From: Fictibacillus aquaticus
GTDB lineage: Bacteria; Bacillota; Bacilli; Bacillales; Fictibacillaceae
Reading direction: 5' to 3'
DNA: 64,000 nucleotides
Assembly (NCBI RefSeq): GCF_002245695.1
Contig: NZ_NOII01000002.1
Location: 310,001-374,000, forward strand
Part shown: positions 55,593-64,000 of the stretch, piece by piece
Layout of the letters: every line of letters starts with the position of its first letter
Position numbering within the stretch: the stretch's first letter is position 1
Notes under the pieces: generated by a model
What the model was told of the DNA's origin: nothing
Seen by the model: the letters and a program-made list of their open reading frames with translations, nothing else
Database searches by the model: none
Translations under genes and position numbers: made by a program

Positions 55593-56936
55593 ATGGATAC
55601 TGTCATATTAGCACGATCTTTTTTCGGGACATCTCTCGGTTTTCACATTATTTTTGCTACTCTTGGGGTCGGTCTGCCATTGATGATTGTCATCGCTGAA
55701 ATCCTTCATCTTACTAAAAAAGACAAACATTATTCCATTATGGCAAAAAGATGGACAAAAGCATTTGCTGTTCTTCTTGGAGTCGCTATCCCCTCCGGTA
55801 CGATTGTTGGAGTGCAGCTTTCCCTTCTTTGGCCAGGTTTTATGGAGATCGTCGGAAAAGTAATCTCTCTGCCGTTTCAAATCGAAATCTTCGCCTTTTT
55901 CATTGAAGCACTTTTCATGTCCATCTATGTGTATGCAGCTGACCGGCTTCCTCGCTATTTCCGGATTATAACCGTTATTTTCGTAGCCTTTGGTGCTGTG
56001 GCATCTGCCATCCTTATTACTGCAGTCAACACTTGGATGAATACACCGGATGGCTTTAAGATCAAACCTGATGGAACCATTTACGATGTGAGACCGTGGG
56101 ATGCATTCTTCAATCCAAGTTTTGTATCATCAGCAATGCATGTTGCCATAACCGCCTACATGACAGGCGCGTTTGCTGTTGCATCTGTCGCAGCTTTTAA
56201 GCTGATGAAAAAGCAGAGTGAGGATGAAGCAGCTTATCACCGGAAAGGACTTCTGCTTTCTCTTATGGTCGCTTTTTCTATGAGTTTCCTGTCGAGCATA
56301 ACTGGTCATCATTCAGCTCAAATCCTGCATGAATACTCACCTGAGAAGCTTGCAGCTGCAGAAGGGCTGTTCGAGACTACCACGTACGCACCGCTCGCAA
56401 TCGGCGGCTATACAGACCCTGAAACAGAGGAAGTCAAGTACGGCATCGAGATCCCTTGGCTTCTCAGCTGGCTTGCTGGCGGTACTTTTGATACAGAAGT
56501 AAAGGGGCTTTATGAGTTCCCTCGTGAAACTTGGCCTCCTTTTTACGTGCACACCTTGTTTAACCTGATGGTCGGGATCGGAAGCCTGCTGCTTGCAGTT
56601 GCAGGTGCCGTCCTGCTGTATTGGTGGTTTTTTGTCCGTAAAAAAGGGAGCCGCTTTCCGAAATGGATGCTGTGGACACTTGTGTTTTCGGGACCGCTCT
56701 CTATGCTGTGCATAGAGTTTGGCTGGGTATTCAGCTGCAGCGGGAGACAGCCGTGGACCATTTACAGGGTTCAGACAACTGGGGAAGCAGCCACTAAAGC
56801 TTCCGATCTTGGTCCGCTTTTTGCACTATTTCTCCTTTTGTATATTACTTTAGGCATCCTTACCATATTGATTCTTAAAGCGTATTTTAAGCGGAACCCG
56901 GTATCAAAGGACCTGGAGAAGCTAAGTTCTTATTAG
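55593..56936 (+). CDS. ythA: cytochrome bd-type menaquinol oxidase subunit I (cyanide-insensitive type)
   Basis: 447 aa membrane oxidase with about nine helices. Heme ligands: His18 in GFHIIFATLGVG, His about 184 in SSAMHVAITAYM and Met about 392 in the C-terminal part near PWTIYRVQTT. The Q-loop is short, as in CioA/YthA rather than E. coli CydA. It forms a quinol oxidase with the downstream YthB; 15 bases separate them. A TTGACA at 55534 is a possible -35 without a clear -10. Binding site GGAGG precedes the ATG. Confidence 0.9.
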   Translation: MDTVILARSFFGTSLGFHIIFATLGVGLPLMIVIAEILHLTKKDKHYSIMAKRWTKAFAVLLGVAIPSGTIVGVQLSLLWPGFMEIVGKVISLPFQIEIFAFFIEALFMSIYVYAADRLPRYFRIITVIFVAFGAVASAILITAVNTWMNTPDGFKIKPDGTIYDVRPWDAFFNPSFVSSAMHVAITAYMTGAFAVASVAAFKLMKKQSEDEAAYHRKGLLLSLMVAFSMSFLSSITGHHSAQILHEYSPEKLAAAEGLFETTTYAPLAIGGYTDPETEEVKYGIEIPWLLSWLAGGTFDTEVKGLYEFPRETWPPFYVHTLFNLMVGIGSLLLAVAGAVLLYWWFFVRKKGSRFPKWMLWTLVFSGPLSMLCIEFGWVFSCSGRQPWTIYRVQTTGEAATKASDLGPLFALFLLLYITLGILTILILKAYFKRNPVSKDLEKLSSY

Positions 56937-56951
56937 AAAGGAGGCAGCTCT

Positions 56952-57977
56952 ATGAGTGAACAAGTTTTAGCCATCCTGATCATGTGGACCTTTATTTTTG
57001 TTTACAGCATCTTCGGATCTATTGACTTTGGCTCAGGATTTTGGGCGATGGTTTATAACAGGCATTCGAGCATGGCCGGAAAAATCGCCAACCGGTTTTT
57101 ATCTCCAACATGGGAGGTAACGAATGTTTTTCTCGTCCTGCTTGTCGTGGCGTTTGTCGGTTTTTTCCCTAAAGGTGCCTACACGCTTGGAACAGTTATG
57201 CTTGTGCCGGTCAGCTTGATTTTGTTTTTTCTTGCCATACGCAGTGCGTTTATGGTGTTCTCTTATTCCGTTCAAGGCTACAGAAGGGCGATGTTTATCA
57301 TTTCAGGAATATCGGGCCTTCTAATCCCCTCCCTGCTGATCGCTGTGCTGCCGATCAGCCAGGGTGGTTTCATCGAACGATCCGGAGGCAAGGAATCTTT
57401 AATGCTGGCTGAACTATTCTCCAGCCCCTCCCTGTACATGTACGTTCTGTTCGGCCTTGCTTCTGAGCTTTTTTTATCATCACTGTTTCTTGCTGACTAT
57501 TCACGTGTTTCCAACAACGAAAAAGCTTACCGTCTTTACCGGGAAAACGCAATCCTTCTCGGACCCCTCACCCTTATCGCCGCAGTCATCACCCTTTTAT
57601 TCATGAGTCCGGAAGCAAAATGGCTCGTGGATAACCTGTACAAGCAGAAAATATGGTTTATTTTATCTTTTATTGTTTTTCTCATATCCTACGGCTCCTT
57701 ATGGTGGCCAAAAGGAAAAAGGCCGGGCATAGGCCGGCCTCGATTCGCGCTTCTCGGTGTTGTTCTTCAGTATGGTCTTGCGAGCTATGGATACGGAATG
57801 GCTCACCTGCCATATATCGTGTATCCCGATTTGACCATTTATGAAGCTTTCACCGCAAAAGAAACGTTTTATTCATTGATGATTATGTATGGAGTGGGCT
57901 TAGCGATTCTCACACCAGGCTTTTATATCTTCTGGCGCCTGTTCCTTAAGGACAAGCGTTATTTGCAGCAGGAATAA
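56952..57977 (+). CDS. ythB: cytochrome bd-type oxidase subunit II
   Basis: 341 aa with about eight to nine membrane helices; N-terminal YSIFGSIDFGSGFWAMVY contains the family IDFGxG motif. It partners YthA; GAAAGGAGGC precedes the ATG. The stop is one base from the convergent ysdA stop, leaving no room for a separate terminator. Confidence 0.9.
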   Translation: MSEQVLAILIMWTFIFVYSIFGSIDFGSGFWAMVYNRHSSMAGKIANRFLSPTWEVTNVFLVLLVVAFVGFFPKGAYTLGTVMLVPVSLILFFLAIRSAFMVFSYSVQGYRRAMFIISGISGLLIPSLLIAVLPISQGGFIERSGGKESLMLAELFSSPSLYMYVLFGLASELFLSSLFLADYSRVSNNEKAYRLYRENAILLGPLTLIAAVITLLFMSPEAKWLVDNLYKQKIWFILSFIVFLISYGSLWWPKGKRPGIGRPRFALLGVVLQYGLASYGYGMAHLPYIVYPDLTIYEAFTAKETFYSLMIMYGVGLAILTPGFYIFWRLFLKDKRYLQQE

Positions 57978-57978
57978 T

Positions 57979-58248
57979 TTATAAAAATAAGCCAGCCACG
58001 AATGCAGTAATAAAACTAAGCAGCGGGATCCCCGTCTTGAAAGAAGCGTGTTTTGTCTTGTGGCGCCGCTTTTTCATGCAAAGCCACATCCCAGGTGCAC
58101 CGCCAATCAAAGCAAACATCCACAAAGCCGCTTCAGGGGTTCTCCATTCACCGTTCTGGGCGGCTTCTTTATCTTTTTTCATAATCCGGTAAGATAGAGT
58201 GTTAATGATAATCAAGTAAAGGTACAGCACAATTTCATTTCCCTTCAT
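57979..58248 (-). CDS. ysdA: DUF1294 membrane protein YsdA
   Basis: 89 aa from ATG 58246-58248 with GGAG 9 bases upstream; a TTG 6 codons earlier is the alternative. Helical membrane protein with AALWMFALIGGAPGMWLCMK (about 41-60) as the DUF1294 core. Function unknown. Placed next to rplT as in B. subtilis. A 13-codon frame with its own GGAG (58357-58398) lies upstream. Confidence 0.85.
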   Translation of the reverse strand: MKGNEIVLYLYLIIINTLSYRIMKKDKEAAQNGEWRTPEAALWMFALIGGAPGMWLCMKKRRHKTKHASFKTGIPLLSFITAFVAGLFL

Positions 58249-58435
58249 CGTTAAAAGCTCCGGCAACGGCTACTTACGTGCCGGATTGACAGCACTTGAA
58301 CCGAGTTTTCCGGATTGCATTCTCTGTTGCTTAAAATATATCCTTGATAAAGCTGATTAGAGTGTAAAGTGAGGATCCACCGTGTCAGGCGGCCGCATCG
58401 TATCACTCCATCTTTTATCGGATACATTTTAGTGG

Positions 58436-58474
58436 AAAAAAAGAGACCATTCTTATGAATGATCTCTTTTTTAA
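58436..58474 (-). terminator. terminator of infC-rpmI-rplT
   Basis: Stem AAAAAAGAGATCATTC / GAATGGTCTCTTTTTTT with loop ATAA on the minus strand. Confidence 0.92.
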
Positions 58475-58480
58475 TAATAC

Positions 58481-58840
58481 TTAAGCTTTTAGGCTTTCTT
58501 TTGCTTTAGAAGCAAGTTCAGCGAAAGCTTTGCTGTCAGAAATAGCGATTTCAGAAAGCATCTTACGGTTGATGTCGATCCCAGCAACCTTAAGACCGTG
58601 CATTAGACGGCTGTAAGAAAGACCGTTTGTGCGTGCAGCAGCGTTGATACGCGTGATCCAAAGCTTGCGGAAGTCGCGCTTCTTCTGGCGGCGGTCACGG
58701 TAAGCATACATTAATGATTTGAAAACTTGCTGTTGAGCAACTTTAAATAATTTATGCTTGGAACCGAAATAACCTTTAGCTAATTTCAATACTTTTTTAC
58801 GACGACGGCGTGTTACGTAGCCACCTTTTACTCTTGGCAT
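58481..58840 (-). CDS. rplT: 50S ribosomal protein L20
   Basis: 119 aa, [20 protein letters not shown] at the start. Binds 23S rRNA early in 50S assembly, and in Bacillus it represses its own operon by binding the infC leader. Last gene of infC-rpmI-rplT, 29 bases after rpmI. Confidence 0.99.
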   Translation of the reverse strand: MPRVKGGYVTRRRRKKVLKLAKGYFGSKHKLFKVAQQQVFKSLMYAYRDRRQKKRDFRKLWITRINAAARTNGLSYSRLMHGLKVAGIDINRKMLSEIAISDSKAFAELASKAKESLKA

Positions 58841-58869
58841 AGTGAAAACCTCCTATTATTTAAGTACGA

Positions 58870-59073
58870 TTATCTTTTCTTGTAAGTAAGCAATGTGCGG
58901 ATGCGCTTGTAGTCACCGCTGTGCACAAGTTTCGCTTTACGAAGCTTACGCTTTGCTTTTGTAGACTTGTTCGCAAACAAGTGGGAAGTGTACGCACGCG
59001 CACGCTTCAATTTACCTGATCCTGTCTTTTTAAAGCGCTTAGCAGCACCTTTATGAGTTTTCATTTTAGGCAT
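58870..59073 (-). CDS. rpmI: 50S ribosomal protein L35
   Basis: 67 aa, very basic, [20 protein letters not shown] at the start. Second gene of the infC operon. Confidence 0.99.
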   Translation of the reverse strand: MPKMKTHKGAAKRFKKTGSGKLKRARAYTSHLFANKSTKAKRKLRKAKLVHSGDYKRIRTLLTYKKR

Positions 59074-59096
59074 GATTGGATTCCTCCCTGGTAAAA

Positions 59097-59612
59097 TTAT
59101 TTTTCGGCTTTAGGTGCTAGTATTAGGAACATGCTGCGGCCTTCCATTTTCGGGTGCTGTTCCACCGTCGAAATATCTCCGCATTCCTTCGCTAATTTTT
59201 CCAAAACCGTTTTCCCGATCTGCGAGTGCGTGATCGCACGTCCGCGGAAACGGATGCTCGCCTTCACTTTGTCCCCTTTTTCAAGGAACTTGCGGGCGTT
59301 TCTAAGCTTCGTATTAAAATCGTTATCTTCGATTGTCGGGCTTAGACGAATTTCTTTTGTCGTAATGATTTTCTGATTTTTACGCGCTTCACGATCTTTA
59401 CGCTGCTGCTCGTACTTGAACTTTCCATAGTCCATGATACGGCATACAGGCGGCTTTGCGGCAGCTGCCACAAGTACAAGGTCAAGATTTGCGTTTGCCG
59501 CTATCTCAAGAGCTTCCTGGCGGGATTTGATGCCAAGCTGGCTTCCATCCGCACCAATTAGTCTGACTTCGCGTGCACGAATTCCATCATTGACAGACAT
59601 GTCCTTACTAAT
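59097..59612 (-). CDS. infC: translation initiation factor IF-3 (AUU start)
   Basis: Binds the 30S subunit and checks start codon pairing. I place the start at ATT (59610-59612): GGAGG lies 9 bases upstream and the reading gives the family N-terminus (M/I)[18 protein letters not shown], 171 aa. The ATG at 59598-59600 has no binding site. An AUU start is the classic device by which IF-3 limits its own synthesis. Domains N (about 1-75, [13 protein letters not shown]) and C (about 85-171) are both intact. Confidence 0.95.
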   Translation of the reverse strand: MSKDMSVNDGIRAREVRLIGADGSQLGIKSRQEALEIAANANLDLVLVAAAAKPPVCRIMDYGKFKYEQQRKDREARKNQKIITTKEIRLSPTIEDNDFNTKLRNARKFLEKGDKVKASIRFRGRAITHSQIGKTVLEKLAKECGDISTVEQHPKMEGRSMFLILAPKAEK

Positions 59613-59659
59613 AGTAAGTCACCTCCAAATTATTTCCTGGATACGTAAGCATCCAATGT

Positions 59660-59870
59660 ATGCAAATAAAAAAAGCGTCGGCGCATAATCCACCCACACG
59701 AATAATCGGCCTCAATAGCCTTTTAACGTTATCTTACCCGGCAGCTGCCATAAATGGCGCCAATCAGGTGAGAAGCGGGTGCTTCTGCTTGAAACAGTTG
59801 CTTATTTTATTTATAACAAAACATACTATACCATTTGGAATGGCAACCTGTCAATGGAACAATACATTAC
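59660..59870 (-). promoter_or_regulatory. L20 leader of the infC operon
   Basis: Minus strand has AAGCAGAAGCACCCGCTTCTC (split as GCAGAAGCACCC and GCTTCTCACC), a 23S-like L20 target, followed by GGCTATTGAGGCCG and a stem ending GCGCCGACGC with TTTTTTT (59670-59690), a likely attenuator. The leader occupies most of the 425-bp gene-free gap before infC. The far part (59870-59960) is AT-rich without recognisable features. Confidence 0.8.
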
Positions 59871-59966
59871 TTTCACAACGAGATTAATTGTACGAAACTT
59901 CTTTCGATAATGCAATACTTTTTTTTTGCCGCTCAGCACTCGTATGCTTCAAAGAAGATGTTAGCC

Positions 59967-59994
59967 AAAACTAAGCCCAAGAACCAAACCAACC
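59967..59994 (+). repeat. 28-base dispersed near-repeat, copy 2
   Basis: AAAACTAAGCCCAAGAACCA then AACCAACC; 24 of 28 bases equal copy 1 at 37973-38000. Both copies lie near a minus-strand terminator T-run. Confidence 0.6.
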
Positions 59995-60025
59995 AAAAAA
60001 AAAACCGCCATTCAATGAATGGCGG
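59995..60025 (-). terminator. terminator of thrS
   Basis: Stem ACCGCCATTC / GAATGGCGGT with a 3-base loop and a T10 tail on the minus strand. Confidence 0.93.
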
Positions 60026-60037
60026 TCCCATAATTAT

Positions 60038-61945
60038 TTATTTTTTCTGTGCAATAACTTCCATTACCATGTTCTTGAACTGATCGAAAGACATTGTTTC
60101 GGATTTCTGCTCGCCGTATTTTCTTACGTTTACAGCGTTATCAGCGATTTCCTGGTCGCCAAGGACGAGCATATAAGGTATTTTTTTCATCTGTGCTTCA
60201 CGGATCTTGTACCCCATTTTCTCGTTGCGTTGATCAATGTCCACACGGATGCCAGCTTCCTTGAGTTCAGCTTGAAGCTTCTCAGCATATTCATTGTGCA
60301 CGTCTGATACAGGGATCAGCTTCACTTGAACTGGTGCAAGCCATGCTGGGAATGCTCCAGCAAAGTGCTCAACAAGAATGCCAAGGAAACGGTCGATCGA
60401 ACCGTAGATCGCACGGTGGATAACGACCGGACGGACTTTTTGGTTGTTTTCATCCACATACGTAAGGTCAAACTTCTCAGGCATCTGGAAATCAAGCTGG
60501 ATTGTCGCACACTGGTGGCTGCGCTTAAGCGCATCCTTGATGTGGAAGTCGATCTTTGGCCCGTAGAACGCGCCATCGCCTTCGTTCAGGTGATAGTTCA
60601 TGCCAAGGTCTTCAAGTACGTTCTTGAGAGCTCCCTCTGCCTGATCCCATAGCCTGTCGTCTCCCATAGAATCTTCTGGGCGAGTTGAAAGTTCAACAGA
60701 ATACTCGAAGCCGAACGTGCTGTAGATTTTATCGATAAGCCTGAACACGCTCTTGATCTCGCTTTCGATCTGAGACGGTGTCACGAAAATGTGCGCGTCA
60801 TCCTGACAGAATGTACGTACACGGATCATACCGTTCAGTGCGCCAGAATACTCGTGGCGGTGCACCTGCCCGAACTCAGCCATCCTTACAGGCAGATCAC
60901 GGTATGAATGAAGCTTGTTCTTGAAGATTAGCATGTGGCCTGGGCAGTTCATCGGCTTCATCGCGAATTTAGTATCGTCAACTTCTGAGAAGTACATGTT
61001 TTCATGGTAGTGATCCCAGTGTCCCGACTGCTCCCACAAACGCTGGTTCATCATGAACGGTGTACGAACCTCGTCATAGTCTGCTTTCATTTGCAGCTTG
61101 CGGGAGAAGCTTTCAAGTTCTGTACGGATGATCTGACCGTTAGGAAGGTAGAAAGGCATTCCAGGCGCTTCCTCAGAGAACATGAAAAGTTCAAGTTCTT
61201 TTCCGAGTTTGCGATGGTCGCGTTTTTGCGCTTCTTCAATAAAATGAAGATGCTCATCCAGTTCTTTCTGGTTCAAGAATGAGATGCCATAAATGCGCTG
61301 CAGCATCTGGTTGTCGCTGCTGCCTCTCCAATATGCACCAGAAGTGCTCATCAGCTTGAACGCTTTTACTTTTCCTGTTGACGGAACGTGCGGTCCGCGG
61401 CAAAGGTCAAAGAATTCTCCTTGCTCATAAATCGTGATCACTGCATCTTCAGGAAGATCGCGGATCAGTTCAAGCTTTAAGTGGTCATTGATTCCTTCGA
61501 ATATGGCAATCGCTTCATCACGGCTCACTTCCTTACGCTGCAGTGGAAGGTTCTCGTTTACGATTTTCTTCATCTCTTTTTCAATTAACGGCAGATCCTC
61601 AGGTGTTAATGTGTGCTCCATATCTACATCATAATAGAAGCCGTTTTCGATGACTGGGCCGATGCCGAGCTTCACATCAGGATACAGGCGTTTTAATGCC
61701 TGCGCCAGCACGTGTGCGTTCGTATGGCGTGTCATCTCAAGTCCTTCTTTAGAATCGTGCATCACGATCTCAATAGCTGCATCACGCTCAATCGGACGGG
61801 CGAAATCATACAGTTCACCATCAATCTTGCCGGCTACAGCTTTCTTTTTTAAGCTCGGGCTGATGCTTTCAGCCACTTGTTCAGGCGTTACGCCTGCAGG
61901 GAATTCACGGACTGAGTTGTCCGGGAAAGTCAATTGAATTGACAT
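60038..61945 (-). CDS. thrS: threonyl-tRNA synthetase
   Basis: 635 aa. TGS domain (about 1-62), SAD/editing domain with HTNAHVLAQAL (the HxxxH zinc-like motif, about 75-85) and FFDLCRGPHVPSTG, class II core with PMNCPGHMLIF (zinc Cys) and QVHRHEYSGALNGMIRVRTF, anticodon-binding C-terminus (about 535-635). Controlled by its own T-box. Confidence 0.98.
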   Translation of the reverse strand: MSIQLTFPDNSVREFPAGVTPEQVAESISPSLKKKAVAGKIDGELYDFARPIERDAAIEIVMHDSKEGLEMTRHTNAHVLAQALKRLYPDVKLGIGPVIENGFYYDVDMEHTLTPEDLPLIEKEMKKIVNENLPLQRKEVSRDEAIAIFEGINDHLKLELIRDLPEDAVITIYEQGEFFDLCRGPHVPSTGKVKAFKLMSTSGAYWRGSSDNQMLQRIYGISFLNQKELDEHLHFIEEAQKRDHRKLGKELELFMFSEEAPGMPFYLPNGQIIRTELESFSRKLQMKADYDEVRTPFMMNQRLWEQSGHWDHYHENMYFSEVDDTKFAMKPMNCPGHMLIFKNKLHSYRDLPVRMAEFGQVHRHEYSGALNGMIRVRTFCQDDAHIFVTPSQIESEIKSVFRLIDKIYSTFGFEYSVELSTRPEDSMGDDRLWDQAEGALKNVLEDLGMNYHLNEGDGAFYGPKIDFHIKDALKRSHQCATIQLDFQMPEKFDLTYVDENNQKVRPVVIHRAIYGSIDRFLGILVEHFAGAFPAWLAPVQVKLIPVSDVHNEYAEKLQAELKEAGIRVDIDQRNEKMGYKIREAQMKKIPYMLVLGDQEIADNAVNVRKYGEQKSETMSFDQFKNMVMEVIAQKK

Positions 61946-61975
61946 CTTTGCTCTCTCCTTTTTCTCCTAAAAATA

Positions 61976-62235
61976 AAAAACACCCGTCCCAAAAGAAGGG
62001 ACGAGTGTAAATCTCGCGGTTCCACCCTTGTTCCGCAAGTATAATACTGTGCGGCACTCGGACAGGATAACGGCCTGCATCCGTCAGCGATTACTAATCA
62101 TACGTTCACCGCTGAAGTTCAAAGGGGGTAAAGTCATTTTTCGTGTTAGGAAGCTTTCAGCCAAGGCTTCCCTCTCTATGAACCGTAAAAATGCTTCATG
62201 TCCTTATCTAAACTGATAAAAGATTAGATTGATAC
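61976..62235 (-). promoter_or_regulatory. T-box riboswitch leader of thrS
   Basis: T-box AAGGGTGGAACCGCG (62015-62029) and terminator CACTCGTCCC / GGGACGGGTG with TTTTTTA (61976-62008). The specifier is probably ACC (Thr) in GACTTTACCCCCTTTGAAC (about 62125). GAGAGGGAAGCC marks stem I. Confidence 0.92.
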
Positions 62236-62284
62236 AAACATTATATGCACGAAAAGTAAGAAAATCAAGTGTATGGATGACAGT

Positions 62285-63154
62285 TTATGACTTTTTTCTG
62301 ATGTTTATACGCTTTTTCTTTTTTGGAAGGCTAGAAAGGTGGTTGAGTGATATCTTTTCTTCAAAGATATTCTGGATGGTGTGAAGCAAGGCATGATCGA
62401 ACGTTTCTGTATAAACGGAGATTTTTTCCGGCGATAACGCTACAAGCGGCCCAAGTACCCGCTCATCAAGATCAATTTCTTTAGTAATCAGGAGCGATTT
62501 TTCGTAAAGCCCGCCGATCTGTTCCTTCGTAAAAGGCTGCATCATGCTGTCAAATAATATGAACTCTCCATTATAAACCACCGTCACATGATCCGCTGCA
62601 GGCGGCTGTCTGTCCACACAGCGCCGGATATGATCGATAAACATCTGATACTCCAACTCCATTTTATACTCATCGATGGCGCATTCAACATAATTTTTTA
62701 AAATATGTTCATAGTGCTTCAGCCGGAACGTCACAAAGGATTCAAAGCTGAACTCCTCCGGGGGCTGTCTGAAAAAGCTGCGCCAGGCGTGAAGCACATG
62801 CTCATCAAGACAAGGCAGCTGCTGAACTTCAGGTACTCCGGCAATTTCCCCAGAAATCAGGCTTGCTGCAACCGCTGCGATCAGCTGTGACTCTTCCTCA
62901 TCGTACAAAAAGTGATGCTTAATAATATGCATCAGTTTCTTTTTTTCCACGATATCACGTGTTGCCGCAGCCATTTTTTGAGCCAGACTCTCTATTTCCG
63001 TTTTCATTGTCATGGGAATTGAAATGCTCCAAGGAGGATAACCTTGCTTTATGACTGCAGCCGGCTTTATCGAAAGCCTTCTCATATTGCCATTGATTGT
63101 ATAGATAGCAGATTCTGCTTCTTCGTATTGATGGAAATAAATCGTAATCGTCAC
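62285..63154 (-). CDS. ytxC: sporulation protein YtxC
   Basis: 289 aa, soluble and mostly helical, with the family core FESFVTFRLKHYEHILKNYV (about 139-158) and ECAIDEYKMELEYQMFID. Needed for normal sporulation in B. subtilis; the mechanism is unknown. The basic C-terminus is KKKKRINIRKKS. Upstream of thrS as in B. subtilis. Confidence 0.92.
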   Translation of the reverse strand: MTITIYFHQYEEAESAIYTINGNMRRLSIKPAAVIKQGYPPWSISIPMTMKTEIESLAQKMAAATRDIVEKKKLMHIIKHHFLYDEEESQLIAAVAASLISGEIAGVPEVQQLPCLDEHVLHAWRSFFRQPPEEFSFESFVTFRLKHYEHILKNYVECAIDEYKMELEYQMFIDHIRRCVDRQPPAADHVTVVYNGEFILFDSMMQPFTKEQIGGLYEKSLLITKEIDLDERVLGPLVALSPEKISVYTETFDHALLHTIQNIFEEKISLNHLSSLPKKKKRINIRKKS

Positions 63155-63231
63155 TCAAGTCCCTCCCAACCGCTTCTGCTACAATATATGGGACCTGGTC
63201 CTGAAACATGAATGATTCTTGTCCGAGCCAT

Positions 63232-63266
63232 AAAAAAACACCCAGGACTGTTAAAAGTCCTGGGTG
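63232..63266 (-). terminator. terminator of the amino-acid ABC operon
   Basis: Stem CACCCAGGACT / AGTCCTGGGTG with loop GTTAA-like and TTTTTTT on the minus strand, right after the permease gene. Confidence 0.93.
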
Positions 63267-63273
63267 AAGCTGC

Positions 63274-63930
63274 TTATTCAGCCACAAATTTTCTTTCCAC
63301 TTTGCCCAATATAAAGGCAAGTCCAAGCGTAAGGAGCAAATAGATGAACGCAACAGTTAAATAAGGCTCCCAAGGCTTATAGTATTCTGCCATCATGGCT
63401 CTTCCCCAGTACATAAGTTCAGGAAGAGCAAGCACAGATGCAAGAGAAGACTCTTTTATTAACACAATAAATTCATTTCCAAGCGGAGGGATCATCCTCT
63501 TTGACGCCTGCGGGAGGATGATATGCCTCATCGCCTGGCGGTGTGTCATCCCAAGAGTTCTCGCTGCTTCCATCTGTCCTTTATCAATCGATTGGATACC
63601 CGCACGGAAAATTTCTGCAATATAAGCTCCTGCATTGAGTGACAATGCAACAACAACAGAAAGGAAAACATTCGGCGGGCTGATGAATATCGGCATTACA
63701 GCCGCATGAATCAGCAGGATCTGCACAAGCAGCGGCGTCCCTCTGAAAAACGTAACATACCAGTTGAACGGAGTCCTTATGTGCCATTTCGGAGACATTT
63801 TACCCAGACCGATAAAGAGGCCGAGAATTGTTCCGAAAATGATGCTTAACAGCGAAATGATGATTGTATAGCCTGCCCCTTTTAAAAAGAACGGCAAATA
63901 ATTGGCGATCAGCTTAAATGACTCTTCCAT
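63274..63930 (-). CDS. polar amino-acid ABC transporter permease (HisM/GlnP type)
   Basis: 218 aa with five membrane helices. The EAA loop EAARTLGMTHRQAMRHIILP (about 122-141) contacts an ATPase, and FFRGTPLLVQ (about 62-71) is the HisMQ signature. It follows the binding protein by 18 bases; no ATPase gene is downstream before the terminator, so it is either upstream beyond the window or supplied elsewhere. Substrate likely polar amino acid such as glutamine or cystine. Confidence 0.92.
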   Translation of the reverse strand: MEESFKLIANYLPFFLKGAGYTIIISLLSIIFGTILGLFIGLGKMSPKWHIRTPFNWYVTFFRGTPLLVQILLIHAAVMPIFISPPNVFLSVVVALSLNAGAYIAEIFRAGIQSIDKGQMEAARTLGMTHRQAMRHIILPQASKRMIPPLGNEFIVLIKESSLASVLALPELMYWGRAMMAEYYKPWEPYLTVAFIYLLLTLGLAFILGKVERKFVAE

Positions 63931-63948
63931 GTTGTTCCCCCTATCGCC

Positions 63949-64000
63949 TTATTGCTTCAGTACGTCAACATTCGGCTCTTCACCGAACCATTTTTTGTAG
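63949..64000 (-). CDS. amino-acid ABC transporter substrate-binding protein, C-terminal end
   Basis: Only 16 codons are visible: YKKWFGEEPNVDVLKQ and stop. The KWFG ending is typical of family 3 solute-binding proteins, and it lies just before the permease gene. The rest is outside the window. Confidence 0.8.
   Translation of the reverse strand, partial: YKKWFGEEPNVDVLKQ

Noticed and set aside
58357-58398. 13-codon minus-strand frame upstream of ysdA with GGAG
   Set aside because: Too short to support; it could be a leader peptide, but composition is unremarkable and there is no coupling to ysdA.
51208-62008. Similar terminator sequences of the pheS and thrS T-boxes as a dispersed repeat
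   Set aside because: The CTCGTCCC..GGGACG likeness follows from both being T-box terminators that must pair with the T-box; not evidence of mobility.

Overview
The window is a chromosomal segment of a spore-forming, low-GC Gram-positive bacterium of the family Bacillaceae. Evidence is the endospore genes gerE, gerM, sspI and ytxC, T-box leaders, SigA/SigK-type promoters, CodY/CcpA/Fur/FadR/BirA-like sites, and gene order that follows the Bacillus subtilis ilv-leu to ytxC region closely. The interspersed GC-rich repeats recall Fictibacillus-like genomes, but the genus is only a guess. No prophage, rRNA operon, CRISPR array or transposase gene is visible.

Region by region. 1-5.9 kb (minus): branched-chain amino acid genes ilvE-ilvD-[T-box]-ilvB-ilvN-ilvC (ilvC cut by the window edge). 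The ilvE promoter carries a CodY box and two cre-like sites. 6-10 kb: tRNA-Arg and tRNA-Gly, ysnB, rdgB, gerM, murI; rph, which normally sits between gerM and rdgB, is missing. 10.3-15.4 kb: glcT-ptsG-ptsH-ptsI with a GlcT antiterminator leader, placed between gerE and murI. 15.5-25 kb: gerE, a thioesterase, sdhCAB, yslB, a lone bioB under a BirA-type operator, lysC with a lysine riboswitch, and uvrC.

25.2-34 kb is the clearest accessory block, inserted between uvrC and trxA. It holds a GT-C glycosyltransferase, a Fur-controlled two-gene iron-permease operon (FTR1/EfeU plus a membrane-anchored helical partner), an overlapping four-gene operon (sugar-nucleotide epimerase, UPF0104 flippase-like protein, membrane phosphodiesterase, DPM-like glycosyltransferase), and a Fur-controlled repeat-rich lipoprotein. 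I infer a glycolipid or envelope glycan pathway interleaved with an unusual ferrous/ferric iron uptake set.

34-46 kb: trxA, etfA-etfB-enoyl-CoA hydratase-fadR with a FadR box, lcfA, two tiny genes, yshE (DUF350), mutS2, polX, cvpA, zapA, then rnhC on the plus strand. 46-64 kb: pheST with T-box, an rRNA/tRNA SpoU methylase, sspI, an all-alpha dUTPase, a subtilisin-family protease, a DedA/VTT protein, a cyanide-insensitive bd-type oxidase (ythAB), ysdA, rplT-rpmI-infC with an L20 leader and an AUU start on infC, thrS with T-box, ytxC, and an amino-acid ABC permease with the tail of its binding protein.

Three non-coding themes stand out: a GC-rich long-palindrome repeat present in three copies (about 9.0, 47.1 and 47.5 kb), two long hairpins that share one 13-base clamp but have different perfectly paired cores (52.6 and 54.8 kb), and a 28-base near-repeat at 38.0 and 60.0 kb.
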